64,000 bases of DNA from assembly GCF_009901525.1 (NCBI RefSeq), contig NZ_CP019288.1, positions 2,695,501-2,759,500 of the forward strand, read 5' to 3'. The notes under the pieces were generated by a model. It did not search any database, had not been told where the DNA came from, and saw nothing but the letters and a program-made list of their open reading frames with translations. Positions 16,608 to 25,862 of the stretch are shown piece after piece. Numbering within the stretch: position 1 is the first letter of the stretch; each line of letters starts with the position of its first letter. The translations under genes and the position numbers were made by a program. Source of the DNA: Kordia antarctica. GTDB taxonomy: Bacteria > Bacteroidota > Bacteroidia > Flavobacteriales > Flavobacteriaceae.

Positions 16608-17354
16608 TTATTTATTAGTTGATTCGCCAAGCCACCATTTTGGTTTGACTTGTTTTTTAACCAATCCAAATTTCTTGATGGAATTCGATTCAATATGAGT
16701 AATCAAATCTTCCACAGAATCCGTTACAAATAGCAGTTTCATATCTTTTGGACTGATGCTTTCATTTTTTGCCATTAATTGAATATGTTCACACAATTCC
16801 TTATGGTATTTCGAATCGAAAATAACCACAGGGAAATCTTGAATTACTTTTGTTTGAATTAATGTTAATGCTTCAAATAACTCATCTAAAGTGCCAATTC
16901 CACCTGGCATTACTACAAAAGCGTAGGAGTATTTTACGAGAATAACTTTCCGTAAAAAGAAGTATGGAATGTTAATCCATTTATGCAAATACGGATTTGG
17001 TTTTTGCTCAAATGGCAGAATAATATTGCAACCAACAGAATTTCCGCCAGCTTCAAAAGCACCTTTGTTAGCGGCTTCCATAATTCCTGGTCCACCACCT
17101 GTCATTACAGTAAATCCAGTTTTTGCTAAAGCAGCACCAATTTTTTCGGCATTTTTATAATGATCAGAATCTTTTGTAAATCGTGCAGACCCAAATACTG
17201 TCACGCAAGGTCCAATAAAATGCATTTTCCGAAATGCCTTTATGAAATTGAAAAATACTTTAAATGCAAAGGACAATTCCTTAAAACGCGATAAAGGACC
17301 TCGAACAAACAAAGACTCATCTTTAGATAACTTTATTTTTTTATCAGTCTTCAT
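16608..17354 (-). CDS. LOG-family (TIGR00730) nucleoside 5'-monophosphate phosphoribohydrolase
   Basis: About 248 aa; a second ATG 6 nt upstream at 17360 is the alternative start. The nucleotide-binding motifs VFGSAR, GGGPGIMEAANKGA and PGGIGTLDELFE are those of the LOG/lysine-decarboxylase-like family, which releases bases from nucleoside monophosphates (cytokinin activation in plants, purine nucleotide turnover in bacteria). No lysine decarboxylase activity is expected. It sits 5-11 nt after the ABC permease gene, at the end of the exporter operon, probably as a passenger. Confidence 0.88.
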   Translation of the reverse strand: MKTDKKIKLSKDESLFVRGPLSRFKELSFAFKVFFNFIKAFRKMHFIGPCVTVFGSARFTKDSDHYKNAEKIGAALAKTGFTVMTGGGPGIMEAANKGAFEAGGNSVGCNIILPFEQKPNPYLHKWINIPYFFLRKVILVKYSYAFVVMPGGIGTLDELFEALTLIQTKVIQDFPVVIFDSKYHKELCEHIQLMAKNESISPKDMKLLFVTDSVEDLITHIESNSIKKFGLVKKQVKPKWWLGESTNK

Positions 17355-17365
17355 ACACATTATTT

Positions 17366-18487
17366 TTACGTTGTTTTTTTATAACTCCAAACCGCTAATC
17401 CGTTCATTACAATTGCATATACTAATGTTTTTAATAGCTGTGGCAGAATATCCATAAATCCAGAACCTTTCAACATTACCATTCGCATGACTTCTACAAA
17501 GTATTTTATTGGATTGAATTCTGTGAGGATTTGAGCCCATTTTGGCATACTTTCAATTGGTGTGAACAAACCACTCATTAAAATGAAAATGACTATAAAA
17601 AACCAAGCGATAAACATGGCTTGTTGTTGTGTATCTGTAAAGTTTGAAATGAATAATCCTATCCCTAAAACCACTAAAATATAAATGGACGTATAGAAAT
17701 ACATAAGTGGTAAACTACCTAGCATTGGCACATTGAATATGAGTCTTGCTAAAATTAATCCGACAGTTAATAAGCCCATTCCTATGACCCAAAATGGAAA
17801 GAGTTTCCCTATTATAAACTGACTCTTTTTAATTGGTGTGACGTTAATTTGCTCTAATGTGCCAATTTCTTTTTCGCGCACAATATTCATTCCTGATAAG
17901 AATAAAGTAATCATCGTTACCAATAAAACCAATATTCCTGGAACCATAAAGGTTTTATAATTTAAGGTTTCGTTATACCAAAATAAAGGAATGGTTTCAA
18001 TACTTATTGGCTGTATTTGTTTGTCTGAAATTTGTATTAAATCGACTTTTAAGTGTTGATTAAAACGTTGCACAATTTGGGTTACATATACATTTTCAAC
18101 ACCTGCTGCTGCGCCATCAATAGCATTTATAGTTACACCTAAATTTGTATGTTTTTCTTTTTGCAAATCGCGTTCAAAATAATGCGGAACCGCTACTACA
18201 ACATCAACTTCTCCTTTAAGCATCGCTGCACTTGCTAGTTTTTCTGATGGAAAATCTGTTAAAACATCAAAATACGTAGACGCATTAAATTTTTCTATTA
18301 ATGCTCTGGAGGTTGAAGTGTGATCGTTGTCAATATAGCCAAATTTGATATTCTTGACTTCAAAAGTGGCAGCGTTAGATAAAATAACGAGTTGTAATAA
18401 TGGCAAAACAAAAATGATAGGAAGCATGCCTTTATTTCTAAAGATTTGCTTGAACTCTTTTTGTATAATGTATATAATTGTTTTCAT
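17366..18487 (-). CDS. ABC-2 type drug exporter permease (YbhR-like)
   Basis: The 373-aa protein has one N-terminal membrane helix, a large periplasmic domain (about 45-170), then five helices. The coupling motif NIVREKEIGTLEQINVTPI lies near residue 200. The architecture matches YbhS/YbhR subunits, which pair as a heterodimer; the partner is the gene at 18739-19845. Both serve the two ATPases upstream. A gap of about 250 nt with simple repeats separates the two permease genes. Confidence 0.87.
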   Translation of the reverse strand: MKTIIYIIQKEFKQIFRNKGMLPIIFVLPLLQLVILSNAATFEVKNIKFGYIDNDHTSTSRALIEKFNASTYFDVLTDFPSEKLASAAMLKGEVDVVVAVPHYFERDLQKEKHTNLGVTINAIDGAAAGVENVYVTQIVQRFNQHLKVDLIQISDKQIQPISIETIPLFWYNETLNYKTFMVPGILVLLVTMITLFLSGMNIVREKEIGTLEQINVTPIKKSQFIIGKLFPFWVIGMGLLTVGLILARLIFNVPMLGSLPLMYFYTSIYILVVLGIGLFISNFTDTQQQAMFIAWFFIVIFILMSGLFTPIESMPKWAQILTEFNPIKYFVEVMRMVMLKGSGFMDILPQLLKTLVYAIVMNGLAVWSYKKTT

Positions 18488-18649
18488 AATTTTAAAAAGA
18501 AAAAGAGGTTAGAAAAGAGAAAAAAGACGCTTTTTAGTACTGTTTAGTCTCTTCTCTTTCATCTATTTTCTAGTATCTATTTTTTAATTTCAATATTTAT
18601 TTTTTGCCACAAATACACGAATATTTTAATTTTAATTTTTTGTTTGACT

Positions 18650-18738
18650 GTTTACTAAAACTGAAAACCGCTTACTGAAAACTCATAACTCATAACTCAT
18701 AACCGTTAACTGATAACCGACAACTGAAAACTGAAAAC
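18650..18738. repeat. Low-complexity AACTGAAAACT / ACTCATA repeats between permease genes
   Basis: Short imperfect units (AACTGAAAAC, ATAACTC, TAACTGATAACCG) recur without coding potential in the gap between two genes that should be in one operon. This is typical replication-slippage sequence. Confidence 0.6.
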
Positions 18739-19845
18739 TCACTCCAGTCTAATTTTATATTTCTTCACACTTAATCCTATAAAAAATACTGTCATTCCTA
18801 ATAAAATCAAGGTTTCTTTCCAAATAAATTGTAATCCAACACCTTTTAGCATAATTCCTTTAATAATGATGATAAACCATTTTGCTGGAATAATATTACT
18901 GATATATTGAAGCGGAACTGGCATACTCGAAATTGGAAAAATAAATCCAGATAGCAAAATTACGGGAAGCATCAATCCCATTAGGGAAATCATCATTGCA
19001 GTTTGTTGCGTTGCTGAAATTGTTGAAATTAAAATACCTAATGCCAACGCTGAAATGATAAATAAAATGCTCTCCAAACCTAATAAAAACAAGCTTCCTT
19101 GAACTGGCATATTAAAGATGAAAATGCTCAGCATGACAATGACTATTGCGTTAATAATAGATAGAAATATATACGGAAACACCTTACCAACAATAACTTG
19201 AATTGGTTTTAATGGCGATACCAAAAGGATTTCCATCGTTCCTAATTCTTTTTCTCGCGTAATGGAAATAGACGTCATCATTGCCGAAACTAACATTAAA
19301 ATAATAGTCATCACACCGGGAACAAACATGTACACACTTTTTAATTCTGGGTTGTAAACCATTCGTGTTGCGGGAACTATTTGATACGCAATCGTAATGT
19401 CTTTATTCAACTCTTTTTGATATTGTTGTAGAATTGCATTTACATAATTACTAATTGTATTTGCCGTATTTGGATCTGTAGCGTCTGTAATAATTTGAAT
19501 AGTTGCTTTGTGTTCTTTGATTAGATTTTTACTGAAATCTTTTTCAAAATTTAAAACTGCTTTTACTTTTCCTTTCTTAAAAATGGTTTCAATATCAGAT
19601 TCTTTGTCAACAAATTGATTGATGCTGAAGTATTTTGAAGCTGAAATTTTATTGATAATTTCTTTTGTGGTTGCATCTTTTGAATGATCTAAAATTGCAA
19701 TATCTACATTATTGATTTCATTCGTTATTGCAAAACCAAACAGCAAAATTTGAGCAATAGGCATTCCGAAGAGAATAAACAACGAACGTCTATCTCTAAA
19801 AATATGGTAGAATTCTTTTTTTATGAAGCCTATGAATCTTTTCAT
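18739..19845 (-). CDS. ABC-2 type drug exporter permease (YbhS-like)
   Basis: The start at 19845 (MKRFIGFIKKEFYHIFRDRRSL) is chosen over an ATG 15 nt upstream because it matches the basic juxtamembrane start of the family. The 368 aa form one N-terminal helix, a periplasmic domain and five C-terminal helices. The SITREKELGTMEILLVSPL coupling loop is near residue 205. It is a paralogue of the next gene. Upstream of it the operon is interrupted by palindromic repeats and a GxxExxY gene. Confidence 0.87.
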   Translation of the reverse strand: MKRFIGFIKKEFYHIFRDRRSLFILFGMPIAQILLFGFAITNEINNVDIAILDHSKDATTKEIINKISASKYFSINQFVDKESDIETIFKKGKVKAVLNFEKDFSKNLIKEHKATIQIITDATDPNTANTISNYVNAILQQYQKELNKDITIAYQIVPATRMVYNPELKSVYMFVPGVMTIILMLVSAMMTSISITREKELGTMEILLVSPLKPIQVIVGKVFPYIFLSIINAIVIVMLSIFIFNMPVQGSLFLLGLESILFIISALALGILISTISATQQTAMMISLMGLMLPVILLSGFIFPISSMPVPLQYISNIIPAKWFIIIIKGIMLKGVGLQFIWKETLILLGMTVFFIGLSVKKYKIRLE

Positions 19846-19850
19846 ATCAC

Positions 19851-19870
19851 ATTCCTGCAAAGGCAGGAAT
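19851..19870. repeat. 20-bp palindrome (ATTCCTGC-type)
   Basis: ATTCCTGC-AAAG-GCAGGAAT is a perfect hairpin with a 4-nt loop, 5 nt upstream of the permease start. A related, less perfect palindrome (TTCTCAC-GAAA-GTGGGAA) lies at 21397-21414, just before the ATPase start. These resemble REP-like elements spread by repair or transposition. Confidence 0.6.
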
Positions 19871-19895
19871 CTTTTTTAATTAATACTATTCTTTG

Positions 19896-20160
19896 TCTCC
19901 CGCAGATTTCACTGATAACCGCAGATGTTTTTTATAGTGCGTTTACTATTTGTTTCCCGCAGATTGCGCTGATAACCGCAGATGTTTTTACAATTAGTAT
20001 GTTTACGTTTTTATTCATTTTCTGCGCAAATCTGCAAAATCTGCGGGATTAATTTTATAGTTCGTTTGCTTTTAGTCTCCCGCGGATTACGCTGATAATC
20101 GCAGATGTTTGACGTTTGTATTTATTTTCTGCGCAAATCTGCCAAATCTGCGGGATTATT
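19896..20160. repeat. CCCGCAGATT-type inverted repeats, three units
   Basis: Three successive imperfect units (about 19896-19930, 19949-20047, 20074-20160) begin with CCCGC(A/G)GATT and continue GCTGATAACCGCAGATG. The last two close with TCTGCGCAAATCTGCnAAATCTGCGGGA, the inverse of the opening. Each is a potential long hairpin. A fourth unit is on the other side of the GxxExxY gene (20573-20657). Confidence 0.8.
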
Positions 20161-20165
20161 TTTTT

Positions 20166-20552
20166 TTATAATCCGTTTACTTTTCTAAAAATTCCTTTTG
20201 ATATATTTTCTACATTGAAGTTTACTAAAATTCCTAACTTTAAATTTGAAAGTTTTAAATAAGTCAAAACTTGCTTATGATGTACTTTTGCCAAAGTTTC
20301 TACCGATTTAATTTCTATTATCACTTTATCATTTACTAATAAATCCAATCTAAAACCTATTTCTAATTTAATACCATCATAAAATACAGGCAGTGCTACT
20401 TGCCTTTTAACAGACAATCCTTGCTTCTCTAATTCATACAATAAAACAGCTTCATAAACAGATTCTAATAAACCTGGACCTAATTCATTAAATACTTTAA
20501 AAATGGCTCCTCGGATTAGGTATGAAATATCGTTTTCTGTTTTTTGATCCAT
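20166..20552 (-). CDS. GxxExxY protein
   Basis: The 128-aa protein carries the family motif GPGLLESVYEAVLLYEL (about residues 26-42). The PD-(D/E)XK-like core FRLDLLVNDKVIIEIKSV follows at about 66-83 (D, E-x-K). The family is widespread in Bacteroidota, often in non-operonic sites flanked by repeats; its function is unproven, and a nuclease-like fold is plausible. Here it is flanked on both sides by CCCGCAGATT inverted repeats and sits inside an exporter operon, which suggests it arrived as a small unit together with the repeats. Confidence 0.85.
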   Translation of the reverse strand: MDQKTENDISYLIRGAIFKVFNELGPGLLESVYEAVLLYELEKQGLSVKRQVALPVFYDGIKLEIGFRLDLLVNDKVIIEIKSVETLAKVHHKQVLTYLKLSNLKLGILVNFNVENISKGIFRKVNGL

Positions 20553-20572
20553 AATTGTTTAATTTATTATTA

Positions 20573-20657
20573 TTTCTCCCGCTGATTTTTTTACAATTAG
20601 TACGTTTAACGTTTATATTTATTTTCTGCGCGCATCTGCGAAATCTGCGGGATTATT
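20573..20657. repeat. CCCGC-GATT-type inverted repeat, upstream copy
   Basis: The opening TCTCCCGCTGATT, the shared centre (ACAATTAGTACGTTTA) and the closing TCTGCGCGCATCTGCGAAATCTGCGGGATTA match the units at 19896-20160. It separates the ATPase gene (stop at 20662) from the GxxExxY gene. Confidence 0.75.
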
Positions 20658-20661
20658 TTTT

Positions 20662-21396
20662 TCACCCACGAGCTAATTTTAAAAACACATCGTTCATATT
20701 ATCCGCTTTAAACTGCTCTTTAAGCTTCTTCGGTGTGTCTAAAGCTTCAATTTTTCCGTTTACCATAATAGAAACGCGATCGCAATATTCGGCTTCATCC
20801 ATGTAATGTGTAGTTACAAAAACGGTCGTTCCTTGATTGGCTGCTTTGTAAATCATTTCCCAAAACTGACGTCTGGTAATCGGATCAACGCCTCCAGTTG
20901 GTTCGTCTAAAAACACAATTTTAGGATCGTGAAGTAAAGACACCGAAAAGGATAGTTTTTGTTTCCAACCTAATGGCAAGGAACCTACTAATTTATTCGC
21001 CACTTTTTCCAAACCTAATTCTTCAATCAGAACTGCCGTTTTTTCTTTTATTCGTTTTCTCGATAAACCATAAATTCCACCAAAAAAAGTAATGTTTTCT
21101 TTAACTGTTAAATCGTCATATAACGCAAATTTCTGACTCATGTAACCTATATTCTTTTTAATGTCTTCCGCTTGTGTAAACACATCAAATCCTGCTACTT
21201 TCGCTTTTCCAGAAGTTGGTTTTGAAATCCCAATCAGCATTTTTATAGCAGTTGTTTTTCCTGCACCATTTGCACCTAAGAAACCAAATATTTCACCTTT
21301 TTCAACTTCAAACGTAATAGCGTTTACTGCTGTAAAATCACCAAACATTTTGGTTAAACTTTCTACTTGTATGACTTTGTTGTTGCTCATATTCAT
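20662..21396 (-). CDS. ABC exporter ATPase (YbhF second-half-like)
   Basis: The 244-aa protein has Walker A GANGAGKTTA (about residue 40), the SLPLGWKQKLSFSVSLLHDP signature region (Q-loop/LSGG replaced by LPLGWKQ, normal for this subgroup), and Walker B IVFLDEPTGGVDP. A second ATG 6 nt downstream (MSNNKV) is an equally good start. With the ATPase upstream it gives the two NBDs that are fused in E. coli YbhF. Confidence 0.88.
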   Translation of the reverse strand: MNMSNNKVIQVESLTKMFGDFTAVNAITFEVEKGEIFGFLGANGAGKTTAIKMLIGISKPTSGKAKVAGFDVFTQAEDIKKNIGYMSQKFALYDDLTVKENITFFGGIYGLSRKRIKEKTAVLIEELGLEKVANKLVGSLPLGWKQKLSFSVSLLHDPKIVFLDEPTGGVDPITRRQFWEMIYKAANQGTTVFVTTHYMDEAEYCDRVSIMVNGKIEALDTPKKLKEQFKADNMNDVFLKLARG

Positions 21397-21482
21397 TTCT
21401 CACGAAAGTGGGAATCTTATTATTTATATTCATGCCTACAAGGTTTTAAAAACCATGAAGGATCTTTAGATACGTCTATATT

Positions 21483-22385
21483 CTATTTTGCTAATTCCAT
21501 AAATGTATCTTCAATGGTAGCTGCTGTTTTTTCTATTTCTATATTGGATAGATTTTCAGATTTTAAATACTGTATTAAATCTTTCGGATTAAAATCTGTC
21601 CTCTTATCTGTATAATGCACAAATTCGCCAAAAGGATACACGCTGTGATTGTATTCATAGGCTTTTAAACTATTTATGAGTTGATACATATTGCTTGCAC
21701 GCACATTATAAATTTGCTTTGAATAGTGTTTCACAATTGCTTTAGGTGTGTCAATTTGCAAAATTTTCCCATCTTGAATCAATGCAATTCTATCACACAA
21801 AGCAGCTTCATCCATATAAGGCGTTGAGACCAAAATGGTAATGTTTTTTTGTTGCAAACGCTTTAGCATTTCCCAGAATTCTTTTCTCGAAACTGGATCA
21901 ACTCCAGTTGTTGGCTCATCTAAAAACAACACTTTCGGCTTGTGGATTAAAGCACAACATAAAGCGAGTTTCTGTTTCATTCCGCCTGACAATTTTCCAG
22001 CTCTACGATTTTTAAAAGGCTCTATTTGAACATATATTTCTTTTATTAATTCGTAATTTTCTTCAATGGTTGTTCCAAAAATAGTTGCGAAAAAATTTAG
22101 ATTTTCTTCAACAGTTAAATCTTGATACAAAGAAAATTTCCCAGGCATATAACCAACACTATTTCGAATCTTTTTATACTCTTTTACGACATCAAAACCG
22201 GCAACAGTCGCTGTACCTTCATTCGCAATCAAAAGTGTGGTTAAAATCCGAAACAGCGTCGTTTTTCCTGCACCATCTGGACCAATAAGACCAAAAAGTT
22301 CCGCCGGTTTTACCTCAAAGGAAATGTCCTGTAAGGCGTTTACCTTTTTGTACGATTTGCTAATATGGTTTACAGAAATACTCAC
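21483..22385 (-). CDS. ABC exporter ATPase (YbhF first-half-like)
   Basis: The 300-aa protein has Walker A GPDGAGKTTL (about residue 36), signature KLSGGMKQKLALCCAL, Walker B VLFLDEPTTGVDP, and a C-terminal extension of about 70 residues. The GPDGAGKTT variant with Asp is characteristic of the N-terminal NBD of YbhF-type exporters. It starts 5 nt after the osmC stop. Confidence 0.88.
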   Translation of the reverse strand: MSISVNHISKSYKKVNALQDISFEVKPAELFGLIGPDGAGKTTLFRILTTLLIANEGTATVAGFDVVKEYKKIRNSVGYMPGKFSLYQDLTVEENLNFFATIFGTTIEENYELIKEIYVQIEPFKNRRAGKLSGGMKQKLALCCALIHKPKVLFLDEPTTGVDPVSRKEFWEMLKRLQQKNITILVSTPYMDEAALCDRIALIQDGKILQIDTPKAIVKHYSKQIYNVRASNMYQLINSLKAYEYNHSVYPFGEFVHYTDKRTDFNPKDLIQYLKSENLSNIEIEKTAATIEDTFMELAK

Positions 22386-22390
22386 AGGTT

Positions 22391-22849
22391 TTAGTTTTGA
22401 ACAATAATTTTAGTTTCCATTGTAATTTTTGAAGTAATTGAATTTGAAATTAAGCATGCTTTTTCAGATTTTTCTACAATACGTTCCGTACGATCACGTT
22501 TAGATTCGTCTGCAATTACAACTTCTGGAAATAGCAATATTTCACTTATTACAAACTTGCCATCTACTTTTTCTAAAATACCTTTTGAGTCACATTTAAA
22601 ACTGACATATTCTAGTTTTGAAAATTCAGCAATTGCTAAAAAAGTAGTCATTAAGCAACTACTTACTGCGGCCGTAAATAAATGTTCTGGCGACCAAATA
22701 TTTGGCATTCCACCAGGAAATTCTGGCGGTGTTGCAACTTCTAAGCAATTGGTTTCATTGGTTTCATTATTTTTTAATTCTGGTGAGCACATGATTCCTT
22801 TTCGGTCTTGTGTCCAACTAACATTGACGTTATACGTATGTTTTTCCAT
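22391..22849 (-). CDS. OsmC/Ohr family protein
   Basis: The 152-aa protein shows the OsmC features PNIWSPEHLFTAAVSSCLMTTFL (about 48-70) with the second-half Cys, and a closing EKACLISNSI with the other Cys (about 130), the Cys pair that reduces organic hydroperoxides. OsmC-like genes occasionally ride in exporter operons; here the gene lies between the HlyD part and the ATPases. Confidence 0.85.
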   Translation of the reverse strand: MEKHTYNVNVSWTQDRKGIMCSPELKNNETNETNCLEVATPPEFPGGMPNIWSPEHLFTAAVSSCLMTTFLAIAEFSKLEYVSFKCDSKGILEKVDGKFVISEILLFPEVVIADESKRDRTERIVEKSEKACLISNSITSKITMETKIIVQN

Positions 22850-22867
22850 GGTAATTATTTTAAATTA

Positions 22868-23353
22868 TTATTGAAAATAGGTGTTGTATCCATTAATATT
22901 CTCTTCTATACTGTGTTTTAATTTTGAAGCTTCTTCAACAGTTTTAGCTTCCGATAGTGCTTCAATTTTTTCCATTAATGGCAAAAGCCAAACGTGTAAA
23001 TTATTATGAGAATCACCTTTCATAGAGCATTTTTTTATCACATAGCTTATGTCTTTGTTTAATTGTTCTGCCAGTTTTTGATACTCTTTTAGCGTGCTCG
23101 TTTTTTGTATTTTTATGCTATTCTGCATGTTTTTCACGCCTTCATTCGTCTCTGCATTGGCTTGCCATTTTGCGCCATTGTTCATTTTAATTTCTTCTGT
23201 CCAAGTGTTCGAATAGACTGATACTTCATTAATATTTTGTTCCGTTGCGGCATTAACGGATTCTTCAATTGCCGTTGTTTTGTTTTCTTGCTGTGTATTG
23301 TCTTTACAGCCAATTAAAGCCAAGAGACTTAGTGTAAAAATTAAGTATTTCAT
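22868..23353 (-). CDS. Lipoprotein of unknown function
   Basis: The 161-aa protein has lipobox Cys at residue 16 (LLALIGCKDN), a Gln/Thr/Asn linker, and an all-alpha mature part (about 55-161) with the segment IKKCSMKGDSHNNLHVWLLPLMEKI. That pattern (C-x-M-x-G-x-x-H-x-x-L-H) suggests a small helical periplasmic domain, perhaps metal-binding through Cys, Met and His. No named family is recognised. It is co-directional with osmC, 18 nt apart. Confidence 0.6.
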   Translation of the reverse strand: MKYLIFTLSLLALIGCKDNTQQENKTTAIEESVNAATEQNINEVSVYSNTWTEEIKMNNGAKWQANAETNEGVKNMQNSIKIQKTSTLKEYQKLAEQLNKDISYVIKKCSMKGDSHNNLHVWLLPLMEKIEALSEAKTVEEASKLKHSIEENINGYNTYFQ

Positions 23354-23470
23354 AGTTTGAGTTTTAGTAATTATATAGTTATTAATATGAGTTCGATATA
23401 AGTTTCACAAGCAGCCTTTGAGTTATTTTTAATAAAATTTCAACATAAAAACCTCATTTATAGATCTTTA

Positions 23471-23665
23471 TTTTCTTTATCTTTACTCGCACAAAGAATA
23501 CTGAATCAAGTTCAGCACAGGCTTCAACAAAAGAAAGTGCGTTTTTCCAGAGGTGTTTTTAGTTTTTTCTCTGAAAAACTAAAACCGCATTCATTTTTCT
23601 AAATTTTTTCCAAGGCTTCAAAAATTCTTAACGAAAAATGCCTGCTACACTTCGGAAAAAGAACG
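23471..23665 (-). repeat. ~195-bp 3'-UTR-associated dispersed repeat, copy A
   Basis: It is nearly identical to 52785-52985 and closely similar to 38777-39025. Shared landmarks are ACTCGCACAAAGAATACTGA or GCTCGCACAAAGAATACTGA, AAAGAAAGTGCG, a hairpin built from TTTTTAGTTTTT / GAAAAACTAAAA, and ATTCTTAACGAAAAATG. This copy begins about 45 nt after the hlyD stop codon (reading the minus strand). Confidence 0.85.
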
Positions 23666-23709
23666 AATTGCGTGAAAAAATCAATTCTTATTATATCGAA
23701 CTGACGTAA

Positions 23710-24600
23710 TTAATTTTTTAGCCACATTTCCGCAGGCATGCCGATTTTCAGGCTTTCATCATTAGTTACATCTATTTTAACTGCGTAAACTAAAGCGACA
23801 CGTTCTTCTTTTGTTTGAATGATTTTTGGTGTGAATTCGGCTTCCGAAGCTATCCAACTCACAATTCCATTATAGGATTTCATAGCAGTTTCAGCATCGA
23901 TTTTCACAGTTACTTCTTGTCCAATTTTTATAGTTGCTAATTGTGTTTCACTAATGTATACTCGTAATTGCATTGTACTTAAATTAGCAATTTTATAAAG
24001 CGGTTTTCCAAAAGCGGTAATTTCATTTGGCTCTGCATATTTGGTCAAAACCGTTCCTTTTATTGGATTGATGATTTTACTTTTCTGGATTTGATTATCA
24101 ATTTGTTTCAGCTGAACATCAATCGATTTAAGTTCATTTACAACTGGCGCATTCTGGATTTCAACACTTCTAATTTGACTTTTAATTACATCAATTTCCC
24201 CAGAAATATCATCCAATTGTTTTTGCGTTCCTGCATTGTCTTTTATTAAATTTTCAGTTCTTGTTTTGTTGATATTTGCTGTTTTTAATTTAGCATTTAA
24301 TACATTTATTTGAGATAAAACACCTTTTGATTTGGAGCTAATTACTGCTTTTGATACTTCTAATTGTTCCCGTTTTAATGCGAGTGGAATTGTATCGATA
24401 TAACCAATAAATTGTTCTTTTTGAAGCAAATCGCCTACATTTACATCAAATTGCATGAGTTTTCCGTTATTTTCGGCTGAAATCATAATTTCTGTAGCTT
24501 CAAAATTTCCGTAACCAGCAGCTTTTCTAGTGTCGTTTCCACAGGAAAATAAACTAAACGCTATCATGCATAATCCTATTATATAGTTGTAATTTTTCAT
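23710..24600 (-). CDS. HlyD-family periplasmic adaptor of the exporter (YbhG-like)
   Basis: The start at 24600 (MKNYNYIIGLCMIAFSLFSC) gives a lipoprotein signal with Cys at residue 20; the frame upstream to 24630 is not needed. The 296-aa protein has a lipoyl/barrel-sandwich start (ISAENNGKLMQFDVNVGDLL), a coiled-coil hairpin (about 80-165), the return lipoyl half (KIINPIKGTVLTKYAEPNE) and a beta-barrel end. It links the inner-membrane ABC pump to the TolC channel upstream in the operon. Confidence 0.88.
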   Translation of the reverse strand: MKNYNYIIGLCMIAFSLFSCGNDTRKAAGYGNFEATEIMISAENNGKLMQFDVNVGDLLQKEQFIGYIDTIPLALKREQLEVSKAVISSKSKGVLSQINVLNAKLKTANINKTRTENLIKDNAGTQKQLDDISGEIDVIKSQIRSVEIQNAPVVNELKSIDVQLKQIDNQIQKSKIINPIKGTVLTKYAEPNEITAFGKPLYKIANLSTMQLRVYISETQLATIKIGQEVTVKIDAETAMKSYNGIVSWIASEAEFTPKIIQTKEERVALVYAVKIDVTNDESLKIGMPAEMWLKN

Positions 24601-24610
24601 GTTTCTATTT

Positions 24611-25861
24611 TTATTGTCCTTTAATGACATTGTAATTTGCTTTCGCGAGCTGTAACTGAATTTTATGCTTTACTAGTGTATTTTCATCTTCGTATAAATT
24701 GGTGAGTTCTGTGATGTATGCCGAAGCAGTAATTACACCATTTTTAAGTTGCGAATCTGCCGATTTTAGCACTTCTTTTCTAAGATTAATTATTTCTAAA
24801 TCTGAAGTAATAAAGGCTTTCGTTTTATCAATTTCCTTTTGTTGCTGATTCAGTTCTATGTTTGTATTTAATTTGAATATTTCGGTTTCAGTATCTACAA
24901 TATCTTTGTTGATTGTTAAGGATTCGCGTTGTTTTTTATTCGAATTCCAATCGAAAACATTCCAATTCAATTTAATCCCAATTGTATAAAATGGTTGAAA
25001 AGAATTATCGAGCATATTTAATCCTGGATTGCCATAACCACCAATTGCAAAACCAACTAATTTTGAAGAATTTTGTTTATGGATTAAGCTTTCTGAGTTT
25101 TCAATTTCTTCTTTTTTTAGTTGAAATAATGCTAATTCAGGTCTGTTTAATTCTTTTTGGAATTCTGTTTCTATAAGTGGATTTTGGAAAACGGTAGAAG
25201 CATCTAATGGTCGATTTATTAAACTTGCAAGCGTTTCAATAAGTGCTGTTTTATTACTTTCTAATTCTTGAAATTGCTGACTTATTTTTAACAATTCGGC
25301 TTCCAAAATTTTATCAGAAGAAGGTAAAATAGCGCCATATTTAATACCCGATTTTACTTCTTTAAGTTTAGCTTGTAATTGTACTTGTTTTGCATTTAAT
25401 AACAACTCAGATTCTTGTGTTAATAAAATAGAGAAATAGAGTTGATTGATTTGCTGTTTTAACTGATATAAACCAACCTCAATTTGTTTTTGTTTCGTTT
25501 TAAGTTGAGCAGATTTTAATTTTAACGAAGCGTCAACTAAACCTCCATTATAAATTAATTGATTTACAGAAACCGTTGCGCGATATTGATCTTTGTTTAA
25601 CGATTCTATATTTGCATTCGGAATAGGAATCTCGATCACTTCAGATTGATACGTTGCTTGTGCATCCAAACTTAATTGCGGTAATTTTGAAGTAGAAATA
25701 ACTGCTGCATCTAATTTATTTTGCGTCTCAAAGAGTAGCAATTGTTTTGCCAAAGGATAATTCTCGATTACCAAATCGTAACATTCCTCTAACGTGATGC
25801 GTTGTTGTGCAACACTTGGCAACGTAATTAAGATGATAAGAATGATTATAAAACGTTTCAT
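24611..25861 (-). CDS. TolC-family outer-membrane efflux channel
   Basis: The 416-aa protein has a signal peptide (ITLPSVAQQ, residues ~10-18) and the opening ITLEECYDLVIENYPLAKQ of outer-membrane efflux proteins. Two repeats of long helices and strands follow (IGIKLNWNVFDWNSNKKQRE near residue 295). It is the outer channel of the YbhGFSR-type pump. It lies 2 nt after tetR's stop and just before hlyD. Confidence 0.9.
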   Translation of the reverse strand: MKRFIIILIILITLPSVAQQRITLEECYDLVIENYPLAKQLLLFETQNKLDAAVISTSKLPQLSLDAQATYQSEVIEIPIPNANIESLNKDQYRATVSVNQLIYNGGLVDASLKLKSAQLKTKQKQIEVGLYQLKQQINQLYFSILLTQESELLLNAKQVQLQAKLKEVKSGIKYGAILPSSDKILEAELLKISQQFQELESNKTALIETLASLINRPLDASTVFQNPLIETEFQKELNRPELALFQLKKEEIENSESLIHKQNSSKLVGFAIGGYGNPGLNMLDNSFQPFYTIGIKLNWNVFDWNSNKKQRESLTINKDIVDTETEIFKLNTNIELNQQQKEIDKTKAFITSDLEIINLRKEVLKSADSQLKNGVITASAYITELTNLYEDENTLVKHKIQLQLAKANYNVIKGQ

Positions 25862-25862
25862 T

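Noticed and set aside
17366-19845. The two permease genes as a recent tandem duplication
   Set aside because: They differ strongly in sequence and match the normal two-permease layout of YbhSR-type exporters.
19750-20160. Repeat region 19896-20160 considered as a CRISPR-like array
   Set aside because: Units differ in length, have internal inverted symmetry and no unique spacers of constant size; they are inverted repeats beside a GxxExxY gene.
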